Shown: positions 39,658 through 50,354 of the stretch, piece by piece
Layout of the letters: every line of letters starts with the position of its first letter
Position numbering within the stretch: position 1 is the stretch's first letter
Source of the DNA: Umbelopsis ramanniana AG
Taxonomy: Eukaryota > Mucoromycota > Umbelopsidomycetes > Umbelopsidales > Umbelopsidaceae
Length of the DNA: 64,000 nt
Assembly (NCBI RefSeq): GCF_025399195.1
Contig: NW_026252152.1
Span: 62,001-126,000, forward strand
Direction of reading: 5' to 3'
Notes under the pieces: generated by a model
Database searches by the model: none
Told to the model about the DNA's origin: nothing
What the model saw: the letters and a program-made list of their open reading frames with translations, nothing else
Position numbers and translations under genes: made by a program

Positions 39658-40467
39658 CTAAGCTTCAGTCTTGGTTTCATCCTTGGCTTCTGCCTCAATG
39701 TCCTTCAAAAGCTGGGCAGCAATTTCCTTGACCTGGGTCTCCTTGTCCTCACCATTAGACACAGGTGCGGATCTTTGCAACTTCTTTGCCTTCTCAACCA
39801 TGGTCTTTCCAACGCCAACATTTTCAAATTCCCAGGTGGTGGCTCGCATACCGATTCCAGCGGGTGCGTTCATCTTGAGATAATGTAACCACCGCTGCAC
39901 GACTTCAGGGTTTGTATCCTTAATCTGAAGCAATCGCTTGTGTGTCTTTCGCTCGAAATTCTCCTGTGACTTCTTGTGAACGAAGGGTGATTTGATCACA
40001 GTCCAGCGGCTGGTCTGAGTAGGAAGGTAAACAGGGCCAGAACATGGCATTTTCAAAGCAAAAGCAGCACGACGAGCAAAATCAACGTAGAAGTCGAGAT
40101 GTTGTGGAAGATAACCACGGAAGTGCAAGTTGCAGACCGGGATTCCGTGGGTGGGTTGAACTCTCTCTGGAACTGTGAGTAGGTATGCGTTAGGAGAACG
40201 AGAAGGGGATAATAAGGCAGAGAATGTCAACGGCGAATGTACCTTGGAAAACATCGTCAAATCCTTCTGCGGGCTCGTGAACGGCAGGGAGGTCGATTTT
40301 GCTTTTTATTTCTGCGCTTCCACTACGTGTGCTGGATCTGTCAACCATAAATTAGTCTTCAACAGGCTACTTATGAGCCAAAACAAAAGCTTTGCTTACA
40401 CAAATGTTCGAGTCAACGAGACCTTGGCGATGCTAGAAAAGCCAGCTAGTGATTTCGTTATCTTCAT
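39658..40467 (-). CDS. mitochondrial small-subunit ribosomal protein uS10m (Rsm10-like)
   Basis: Three exons, 40467-40400, 40337-40243 and 40172-39658, encode about 225 residues. The N-terminus MKITKSLAGFSSIAKVSLTR is basic, Ser-rich and lacks acids, like a mitochondrial presequence. The S10 core follows: HLDFYVDFARRAAFALKMPCSG, TSRWTVIKSPFVHKKSQENF, ERKTHKRLLQI, PEVVQRWLHYL. The C-terminal 60 residues are Lys/Glu-rich, an extension beyond bacterial S10. Divergent from the OPT gene. Confidence 0.93.
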
Positions 40468-41176
40468 AGTTGGGTAAGTTATAAGACTTTAAAAAGGGGA
40501 GCAGCGACAGTTCAGACATTCACCTTTAGCATGCCGAAAAAAGTTGATTCAAAAAAAGTATGTATTTGTTTTCAAAGTTGTTAAGAGCTGTCATTGAAAA
40601 CTTCAGGAAAAGTCACGTGCCACAATATCTTTGCAGATTAATGTCTCGAATCCATAAAAAAAGAAAGAGGTGAATAATGAGGAGGGTAAAATAAAAGGTT
40701 TAACGTAAGCTTTCATAATACATCTAAAGTACAAGGTCCTGGAGGCTATGAACAGTTTTCAAAGATGCTTTCATTTAGTCCAGTTTGACCTTTACAATCC
40801 TGCTGCTTTTACTAAATTGCTCAACTGAAGACAATCTGCCTGCCTACATTCATCCAAGTAATATCTGATTATCCATATTATTTTCATAAAGGCTTCATCA
40901 CGGCATATTTACTCTACCAATAAAACACTTTTGCTGCAGTCGGTAAAAGGCATCATTTATGCCTGGGACTGCGAATCGAATAAAGTGAAATTTCCCCATT
41001 TTTCGAAAAATGAGTTACACCCTATTATCTTGCCTGAACATTCGTCTCGACGACCCTAGATCATCAAGCTAAGCTGCAAATGCCATCCTCACCTTCTCGT
41101 AATGCTTCGATAGAAGGTAGGACTGTCTTCGACTATTGAGCTGTATGGCTTTGACTTGAACTTCCTGTACTAAGTC
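40468..41176. promoter_or_regulatory. divergent promoter region, uS10m (-) and OPT (+)
   Basis: About 709 bp. CACGTG at 40614-40619, 147 bp from the uS10m ATG. The rest is AT-rich, with no ORF worth calling. Confidence 0.45.
40614..40619. promoter_or_regulatory. CACGTG box
   Basis: E-box in the uS10m/OPT divergent region, on the uS10m side. Confidence 0.4.
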
Positions 41177-43707
41177 ATGCCAACACAATTCACCGGCACA
41201 GATACTACGAGAGCTGAAGACCAGGAGCCAATGATTTTAGGAGCTTCCCGTTCAGACGGTTACAGTCTCTTGGGAGGACCTAGTGATGAGTCGCACTTTA
41301 CGGTATGTAGCTGGCAACCTAAGTCGTCTTATCCAACGTCGCACTTTGCTGACAAATGTAATGGTGTCATAAGATAAGAGCTGTATTATGTGGTCTTCTC
41401 ATTGGTACGGTGATGTGCTTCTCCAACATGTACTTTGGATTGCAAACTGGATGGATTTCAATGATGTCGCTCCAATCATCCTTGTTGGGCTATGCCATGT
41501 TCAAACCTTTCAAAGGCAAACTTCGCCGAGCATTCGGACCTATTGAAAACGTCGTACTTCAAACTACGGCGGTGGCCACTGCGACTATGCCATTGGCTGC
41601 AGGTACGGTAATCCTTCATTTTAGTGTTTGAGATGGAAGCTATCTCATCACGTTCGTAATTGGTATCTCTCTTTCACTCACTCAATGCAGGATTTGTGGG
41701 CATTATTCCGGCTTTGCAATCGATGACCGAAGAGGACCATCCTGGCGGTGGACTTCAATTTAGCTCATTGCAGCTTATTGTATGGTCACTTGGCGTTGCG
41801 TTCTTCGGCGTATTTTTTGCTATTCCTCTGCGAACACAGACTATCATTCGTGAAAAGCTCCGATTTCCATCGGGAACAGCTACGGCTCAAATGATTAGCA
41901 TTTTGCATCAACGACAAGATCCAACCGAACGCAAGGTTCAGTTGCGTTTAGTGAACGGAAACCAATTGAGACATCGAACCAGCCCACACCAGGAAGACCG
42001 ACCCCTCCTGTCTGATCCTGCCGTCAACCGCTCTTACTCTCCACCAGCTGCATCGGTATCTCCTCCCGTGGATATGAGCGACGAAACAGAAGAGGAATTC
42101 GAGGCGAAATGGGCACTAAAATGGCGTGCTCTTTTGGCGTCTTTTTCCATTTCATCCGCATACACGGTTACCACGTATTTCTTCCCCATTGCCTACGCTT
42201 TACCCATTTTCAACTGGTTGTCCTTCGGCCTGATCGATTTCAAAGCTTGGGACTGGTATTTCACGCCTAGCTTGAGCTATGTTGGACAAGGTATCATCAT
42301 GGGTCTGCCAACGACCCTTAGCATGCTGCTTGGATGTGTTGTCGGTTGGGGTATTTTGTCTCCCATAGCGCATTTCGCCGGATGGGCTCCTGGACCTGTT
42401 GATGACTGGAAGGATGGAAGTAAAGGCTGGATCCTATGGATATCGCTTGGTGTCATGATTGCCGAAAGTTTTGTCTCGCTGACGGTCGTGTTTATTCGGT
42501 CGACCGTCAAGAGCTTCCGCGACGCGAAACCTTCCAAGCAACAACATGTGCAGATCGCCACAGGTAGCGAGGCCGAAACTGCCGAGGCTGACATTGTATA
42601 TGAACTCGATGAGAGCGCTGGATTACGCGACAACGAAGAAGAGGAGGAAGAAGATGCATCGCCGGACCAGTTGGTCAGTCCAATCGTTACGGTTATTGGC
42701 CTGATACTTTCCACTCTCCTCTGCCTTGTAGGCGTCGCTTATGTTTTCGGTACTGACCTATTACCTCTGCATATGACGTTCATTGCGGTTGTTTTGGCTA
42801 TGATCCTCAGTGTACTTGGCGTCAGAGCGCTGGGAGAGACAGATTTGAACCCCGTCAGTGGATTAGGCAAGATCTCTCAAGTTTGTTTCGCTGCCATGAT
42901 GCCGGGCGGAATTGTCGCCAATTTGGTAGCTGGTGGGATTGCTGAGGCTGGAGCACAACAAGCGGGCGATCTTATGCAAGGTAAGAAAAACAAGCAAATG
43001 ATCCCGGGCTGACCGATCGAATTAGCACGCATTGACTCACTAAACCGACTTTGCATGCTCAGACCTGAAGACTGGTCATCTTTTACGCGCATCACCGAAA
43101 GCCCAATTTTATGGCCAAATGATTGGCTCCTTTTTCAGCGTATTTGTTTCGACTGGTACGTGTTTTGTACCCTACCACTGCAAGCTATTTTCCCTTTACT
43201 GACCCAGGTTCTGTTATAGCGGCTTATAAATTATATACCTCTATCTATGAAGTGCCGGGAAAAGAGTTCCCTGCCCCAACCGCTGCTGTATGGTTGGACA
43301 TGTCGCGACTTGTGAATGGAAGACCCCTACCTCCTCATGTCCTGGAATTCGTACTAGCATTCTCCTGCCTTTTTGGCATTCTGGTGCTGATTAAGGAAAC
43401 AACTCACTACAAGTGGCGCAAGTATATTCCCCAAGGCATTGCATTCGCTATCGGTATCTACAATCCTCCCAACTTCACACTAGCTAGAGTCATTGGAGGC
43501 TGGGCAGGATACGCGTGGGATCGGTACTGCGATGGCCCGGCCACTCCTAATGACAACAACAAAGGAGGACTGGTTGGTCTGTGCAGGCGATACCGAGAAG
43601 CTGGAAAAGTCTTGATCATTGTCATTGCCAGTGGATTTGTTCTCGGTGAAGGGACCTTTGCACTTTTCAACTTATGCTTGCGAGCACTTGGCGTACCTCA
43701 TTTCTAA
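41177..43707 (+). CDS. oligopeptide transporter (OPT/YSL superfamily)
   Basis: Five exons, 41177-41302, 41374-41602, 41691-42980, 43063-43155 and 43208-43707, encode about 745 residues. Proton-coupled membrane carrier of peptides or metal chelates. About 14 hydrophobic segments are present. Family blocks: IRAVLCGLLIGTVMCFSNMY, FGLQTGW, ENVVLQTTAVATATMPLAAGFVG, REKLRFPSGTATAQ, LGETDLNPVSGLGKISQ and GGIAEAGAQQAGDLMQ, which is typical of the YSL-like branch of OPT. Two cytosolic loops are charged and low-complexity (around LHQRQDPTERK and DNEEEEEEDASPD). Substrate cannot be named. Spacing to the WOPR gene is convergent, 713 bp. Confidence 0.9.
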
Positions 43708-44420
43708 AATAAATGGGATGGGATTGTATAATAAAAAAGCATGTTGGACCCCATTTTTCGAAGGACCATAGTAAAAATCACGCCATTCGGCATGGTGGTG
43801 GGTACCTCGCCCGCTGCTTTATCCAGTTATGGAGATGTTTTCCCCTGATTGATCAAAGAGTTACTATAAATTCAGGGGGGCCAGCCACTTATCTCGCACT
43901 TCCAAAACCATCGTGTTTGCAGGCAAGCATGCAACAAGACGATCCCGGTCGTGAATTTGGCACCACTTTGTGCGTTGCACCAAAATGGATAGATGAATAA
44001 GGCATTCTTTGGGTTGAGAGTCTCCTCAATTTTTTTTTTTAAAACGTCGCTGTGATTATTTTGTTTTTTCTGTTATTTTTTTGGTGTGGATAACGGTAGG
44101 GGGTTTTGGATTAGATATTATACAAGAAACGAGATGGCCACGGTCGGAAACCACACGTGGCGCCATCTGTGATCGAAGTAAACGGAAAGGAAAAGAAGGA
44201 AGTACATGAGTGCTGTTGCGTGCGTTCACCCCATTTAAAGAAATATTGAGAAGGGGACGAACCAAATCAAATCAAATCAAATCAAAGGCTGGCCGACAAG
44301 AAAAACAAAATAAAATGGAGAGAGAGAAAAAACGATTGATACTTTTTGGTGTAGGAAGGATATCCTCCTTCAGTGCCATGTACAAATTTTTGTAAGCAAG
44401 TCTTTTCGAACGGGGTTGTC
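43708..44420. other. intergenic between convergent genes, 713 bp
   Basis: 3' flanks of OPT (+) and WOPR (-). Holds a CACGTG at 44154-44159 and the AAATC repeat. No gene seen. Confidence 0.45.
44264..44286. repeat. AAATC pentanucleotide microsatellite
   Basis: Four perfect AAATC units plus AAA in the 3' flank of the WOPR gene. Likely length-polymorphic. Confidence 0.8.
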
Positions 44421-46198
44421 TCATTTGTAGGTGTCCCATGGATTGAACGAAACTTCCGGCACATGGAAATTAGACCCCATTGGTACATTATTAAATTGAT
44501 CATGACCGTGGCCCCTAGGATCTGGAGTCGAAGGTTGATATGGAGCACTTGGCATTCGCATGCTGTTATGTTCTAGAAGTCCGTGGTGCATCGTGCTTCC
44601 ACCACCTCCTCTATACGCTTCATCGAATTGGGCTAATGGAGGGATATCCGTTGATTCAGACGTACCAGGTTCATGTATCTGTTCATTGCCCCCACCACCT
44701 GAGTAGGTATTCATCATGGATGTTTGCTGCATGATGGGAGGGAGATGGGTGTTTGAGTAAGGCGCTCCCATGTTGACTTCGTTATGTCTGGGGTCACTAT
44801 GGTGCCGATGATGATTTTGAAAGTTGGTTCTTGGAGTATGAGATGGGAAGGAAAAAGACGTTTCGTAAGGCCCTGCCGTGGTAGGGAGACGTGGGTCTGC
44901 TCGATAGCTATTCCAATTCATTGAGCCGTAGGATGCATCATTGGCTGGCGTGCTAGGATTCGGCGGCGGAGGCATACCTTGACCCTCCAATCCTCTACCC
45001 GAATACTGACCACCATGATGTGCCGACATGGTGGTGTAAGCATGACGGTTGGGGTGAGCTCCCATCGACATGGAATCCGGTGTCGTTGTGGGGCCTCTAT
45101 TCTGATACATCAAAGCTGGATCTGAAGATTTACGCATCCGATAGTCTGATGATGGAGACGGAATTGGCGTATTTGGCATGGACACAGGGGGGTAATTCAC
45201 AGGTGCAGCATGGTTATCGAGATAGGGATGTTGTGGTGAGAATCTAGGAGCATTGTAACCTAATGGCGATTGTTGAGGTTGCCGCATATACGGTTGTAAG
45301 TAATTATGTGTGTCTATAGTTGATGATTCGGTGGACATAACATCACTCGAAGTGGAAGCTTGGCTTTCTCTTCTATGAGCATCATAGTAAACTTTGCATA
45401 CATAGGGGGTAATGTGAGACATCGTTCTGTTATCATGCTTCATTACGTCGTTAGACTCACCTGTGGACAGCGTGGGAGAGGTTGAGGTCCGATCAGTTAT
45501 AACTCCACTCGTTTCTACATGTAACGGAATGCGAAAGTTTTGTCGCTGTAAAAACTCTGGTGATACTTCTAAGTTGGCGAGCATGGGAATGGATCTAGGC
45601 GAATGTAATCTTCCAGATGCCACGTCTTCTTTGTTGTAGTAACTGATCATATGTTGTGTACTCCCATTGACGACAATGCTCATGGTCTTTTTGATCAATC
45701 CGTTCCTTTTAAATTTATATGAATTGGTGAGAGAACCAACCAGTGCGCGTTCCTTCAATCGTTCGGCTGTACTGGTGGGCGCGCTTGGGTCGACGGATTG
45801 TTGGCGTTTGTCAACGATAGGGCTGCGCTTATCAATTTCTCGGTACACTAAGAAATTTCCTAGTATTCTAGATGGACTCCATAAGAGACCGTCTGTCCAG
45901 CGTTTAATTCCTTTCAATGCAAGGAGGTAAGTTAAAAAAAATTGAAACGAGAGAAATCACAGAAGAGGGGTGAGAATCCATTTGCCCAAATAAAAAAAAA
46001 TAATAACAAGCAAACCAGCTTACCAGATTCTCTCTCGTCGAAAATGAAAACAGTGCCGGATACGACTAAATCTTTCCGCTCTCTATCCTGTAAGCGTCTG
46101 GTGACTTTGGGCAAGAGACCTTGCCGACAGGCTTCAAACAGCAACAGAGTATCCATTGTGGTTTCAACGAATCCATGGAAGGTAGGGTCCAACGACAT
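44421..46198 (-). CDS. WOPR-domain transcriptional regulator (Gti1/Pac2/Wor1 family)
   Basis: Two exons, 46198-46024 and 45910-44421, encode about 554 residues. Sequence-specific fungal DNA-binding protein of the Wor1/Ryp1/Gti1 family, which controls morphology, development and pathogenic or dimorphic switching in other fungi. WOPRa: FHGFVETTMDTLLLFEACR, LLPKVTRRL, VSGTVFIFDERESGIKRWTD, LLWSPSRILGNFLVYRE. WOPRb: SYKFKRNGLIKKTMSI and HMISYYNKEDV. The remaining 330 residues are Ser/Pro/His/Gly/Asn-rich and look disordered. The intron falls within ESG-IKRW, a conserved place in the domain. About 2.2 kb of non-coding DNA precedes it. Confidence 0.93.
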
Positions 46199-48413
46199 TG
46201 AGGTGGTATGGATGCGTTTAGGGAGACCGAGTTTAAAGGGAGGGGTAGATAGAGATTAAAAATATACGTTTAGGTGGGGAGAAGCAAACGGTGGGTATTC
46301 AAGCAGAGACGGAAGTAAAGCGGGTGAACCAAAGAGGGAAATTATCTTGCGCTTGATCGGACAACTCCTTTTACACCAATTTTCTTGCTTTCTTTATGAT
46401 AAAACGGTAATGGGTGCACGCGTAGGGTCCATATAATTGAACAGAAAGTTATATAGGACGAAGGGTACAGAATGCGAACAAATAAAAACTAGTGTGGCGT
46501 CGCGGTAGTGGGGGGGCAGATATGGCTTCCGGAGTGGTGTTTATGTACGATGCGTTACCGATGGAAGGGCGTGGAGAAAGTTGGTACGTAACGTCGTTGA
46601 CGTGAAAATAAAGAGAAAAGAGAAGAGAGAAAAGAAAACCGAAGGTGAGCACACAAGCAGAAGAAAGAAAAAAGGAAATGGTGAATTGAGAATCTGCGTA
46701 TGTCGTTCTTTATTTCGGATTTGCTTTTGAGTCTTTCTTGGGGGAAGAATAAGGTGTGTGACTCTCATCAAAATGATTGACGAACAGTTCCTTTTCTTTC
46801 TCCTAACCCATCACACCTTCATCACCAAAGTCCCATTTTTCACTGTATCTCTCGTTTCTACCGTTTTGTTTTATCATGTCCAAGGTAACGGTTGTCTTTT
46901 CTCTTGGGATTTCTCAACATCGTCGCACACTCGGCTTCACTTTTTACCTTAAAAATTGGTAGTCACTTTTTATGGCTCAGTAGATGGTCTCCCATAGACC
47001 TCCAGCCATTATGGCCCAATGCCTGACTATAGTCGGAAATCACACGAGACGGAGGGTAAATAAGTTATATGCAATCTAGATGGACTCAGTTAGTCATGCT
47101 GATTTTTTTAACCAACCCAGGATTTGAAGCCCCTTCGAGATGGCGTGTGCGGTTCCCACATCAGCTTGACGGATAGCATCTCAGTTTAAAATAGAAAGGT
47201 GTTTATAGAAGCAGCTCGGACTAATAAATTTCCGTGCTGTTAAGTTCGTGGGAGGCCGTTCAAAAGGGACAATGGCACAGAAAGAAACGGCGATCATGAT
47301 AAAGAATAATTCGGTTTGAAACAAGGTATAAAACAAAAAGGAAATTGGCGCGAACACCCTTCGTCTTGACGGTACATGCGTAAAAAGAAGCTCATTGTGC
47401 TGGCTTCATAACCTCTTTGGGATTTCAGGGTCTTTTTTGGCCATTTCCATACTCGGCCACGCCCGAAGGCCAATGCGGAACTCCGTCTTTTCATTCCAGC
47501 CTCCATGGAAAGAGAAGTAACAGGCTGGGAAAAGGCATAGTCATAGACATGGCAAGCAAAGTAAAGATGTTAGGACGGGTGTTATGACATGAAGTGCGCC
47601 CGTTCGGCACCTCACCCCCCATCCGCGGTTGGATTATACAACCTAGCTGGGATTTAATCCGGCGGTATTTTTACACTATTCAGCAAGGGGAGGTGTAGTA
47701 GGTAGTGGAAGGAACGTGGGTGGATTACAAGCTGAACATGCTACTAAACCACCTCATGTCTCCGTTTCAAATAACTTCAAACTCATCCATCCCCCTCATT
47801 CTCATCATCTTCTTTTCAACTTATCTAGGCAATAACAACGCGCTCGCCAGTACAAAAGGCCAAGAGAAAAGCGAACGCCGGTTGGGTCCCCTCCTCCTCG
47901 TTACGCGTTACACCAATACAAAATATCGGTCGGTTGCATGACACACACCGAGCGCCAGAAGGTTCGGATATCCGCGTACAGAGACTCGGTGGCTTAGTTG
48001 CTCTCCTTTTCTCTTAGAAAGAAGGCCACTTGCTATGGAAGGGACCATGGCTTTATTAACAACATGATCGAGCTGCAGTGCTGTCAGCCATCTATGCAAG
48101 CAGCGGTCCGTGCGCATTCGGAACAAGGTATCACCCATGAGGCGCAAATAATAAAGCAACAACGCCAGACTTCCTCCAAAGTGTTCTTTATGCCCCCCAA
48201 GGTTAGTCAGAACGGTAAAAATAGCAACTCCGGTCAAACAATGCGTTCGCCCCCCGCCTACCCTCGTGCCGCCTCTTCCACAACCACGCGCTGGCTTCAC
48301 AAATGGAGATGCAAAAAATCAATGTCACAACGACGCATTTGTGTTATGTTATGTTACTTTGTCTATGGTATGGTACAAGGTGTGTGGCATATTGAAAAAA
48401 TACCATGATTAAA
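46199..48413. promoter_or_regulatory. 2.2-kb upstream region of the WOPR gene
   Basis: The second longest gene-free stretch in the window. The first 500 bp upstream of the ATG are purine-rich on the plus strand (GA and AAAGAG runs at 46600-46680), as expected of a long 5' leader. Small ORFs (for example 47294-47506 minus, 47998-48408 plus) show no domain. No repeat of note except a short (TTATG)n-like run near 48347-48352. Confidence 0.45.
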
Positions 48414-49970
48414 CTAAGTTGCCTTTTTGTTGTGGTTGACATACCCTATTCCAACGCAAGCCATCAAGATAGTTTGGGACGATGCTTCTGGCTTGATTTT
48501 GAAAGATACGCCAAAGCATTGCTTCAGGTCTCTCAAGAATTGTACACTGTGGGATGAAGGAGTTTTAATACTTAGTGTGTATGGGGCAGGCAGATCTCCC
48601 CAAACGTTCTACTTACGTGAACGCAGTCATCTTGCCGATCCTTATCTTGCCCACATCTTCTGGCGCGAGAACCATGAGAAGCAAATTCAACCATTGACTA
48701 GGACTATCAACACATCCGCCTTTACGAATTTCGTTCAACAGCATTTTGGACGCGATCAAACCAACATCTTCTGGAGTCTGACCTTTTTCAGCGGCCTTTT
48801 CCGCCGAAATAAGCACATCAGAAGTTGACTCAGCGACCAAGGATAATGCGAAGCCAGGTGATCTATGTAAACCGAGGGGTTAAAAACAACTCATGATAGC
48901 AGCCTATGGCGTACTAATACTTACTTTCCACTTTCTGCTCCTTTATAAACATCAGTATAGATGTAGACGTCGGGAATATATCGATTCAATACCGATCTGG
49001 CTGATTCCACGATACGATTAGCTGTTTGTGGTGAAACGCGTGTACAGTACGCAATGCCTCGAATGCGCTTGATTCTGCCTTCATCTGTGAATTGGACCGG
49101 CTTCAACTGACGAACATTGGGGCAACTAAATATCACTTCTCCGCCACCCAATGGGGGTGCTCCTCTCTTTGTGATCTGTTGAAAAAGGCAATACAAAAAA
49201 AAACAATATGTACTTAGAGGTTATACGGTATAAAGTTGTTATGGCTGGCAAATTTATCCTTTTTTACCTTCAATTCCAAATTCTCGGAAATACCAAACCG
49301 TTTTAGTTGTGGTAATATGACAGTACGAATGGTATCGACCTGAAGCGAGAGAAGGAATCATATTGGAAATGAGAATGCATACAACGAGAAAAGTGTTGCC
49401 TCGAAGATATAGGAAACTCCACTTACCGACAAATCAACGTTGTCAGTAGTAATGCCTTGAAGGACGAGAACGGTCGGTGTCTTCGAGAATGGAGTCAATG
49501 CAACAAGTGGCTCCAGAAAATACCCGATACTACGAGCTGTGCCACAGTCATGCTCAATACGACCTCCAATAATGATACCAGGCTTGTATACCACCGAAGT
49601 ACCTACGATCCGAACAAGAATCCGTCAGCCCAATGTTACATACCGGACTGCTGATAGGCAGTCAAAACATAATTCGAAAAACCGTTCCATACCAGTATAA
49701 CTAATCTCGACAGTTGAACCGTTTGTCAACTTTTCAAGCAATCGCAGAAAGCTTGCTTCGTAATCTATATTGAGTTGGATGCATTGAGTCAATAAAGTGA
49801 TCAGCGAGTCATTTCGAGGGACGTTGCTAGTTGAATCCCGTACCTCGTAGACCAGGATTTTCGTCGTTGGAGCGAATTTTATCTATCCGAATGATTCTTC
49901 CGCTAAGTGCTGATAGAATCAAGCGTTGCCGGAAATACTGATGGCCTTCAAACTTTATGATCCTGCTCAT
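48414..49970 (-). CDS. RCL1: RNA 3'-phosphate cyclase-like protein Rcl1
   Basis: Seven exons: 49970-49844, 49764-49693, 49602-49427, 49339-49268, 49175-48925, 48862-48617 and 48546-48414; about 358 residues (yeast 367). Nucleolar U3-snoRNP partner of Bms1 in early 18S rRNA processing; not an active cyclase. Begins MSRIIKFEGHQYFRQRLILS. Then GGRIEHDCGTARSIGYFLEP, KRGAPPLGGGEVIFSCP, KRIRGIAYCTRVSPQTANR, YIPDVYIYTDVYKGAESGKSP split into two exons, GGCVDSPSQWLNLLLMVLAP, and a C-terminus with FLRDLKQCFGVSFKI and ACVGIGYVN. Divergent from Gid1 with 384 bp between starts. Confidence 0.94.
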
Positions 49971-50354
49971 GCTGTATAGTTGTGATAGTATATGGGTTGG
50001 CCCAAAGAAAAAAAAAAAAGAATCCTTCATGGCAGCAAGCAGTCACACTTGAAATTTTTGAATTTCCGACTCCTGATTCTTGGCTCCAAACTCTGTATCA
50101 GCTTTGACAGACTGAGCTCTCATCTAATGTTTAAATCTCGTTGCTATTAAGCTAGAAGGTGATGAATTTTTCAATGCATTATACGCATTCTCCTTGAAAG
50201 CTCTCTCCCTCAATTGTACTCTTTACCGGATTTTTTCCCAATCATACTTCCTCATATAGGGTCACGAGACCAGTCACGTTGACCCCACCTCAGAATATAG
50301 CCTGGCAGTCGCTATTTTCCCGTCCACAACTGAACTCTTCTTTTTTCGAACACC
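49971..50354. promoter_or_regulatory. divergent promoter region, RCL1 (-) and GID1-like (+)
   Basis: About 384 bp. No CACGTG, no ORF. Contains short pyrimidine tracts near 50200-50240 and 50320-50350 before the GID1-like ATG. Confidence 0.4.

Noticed and set aside
47998-48408. 136-codon plus-strand ORF upstream of the WOPR gene
   Set aside because: Cys/Ser/Arg-rich random-looking sequence, no motif, ends at the RCL1 stop region.
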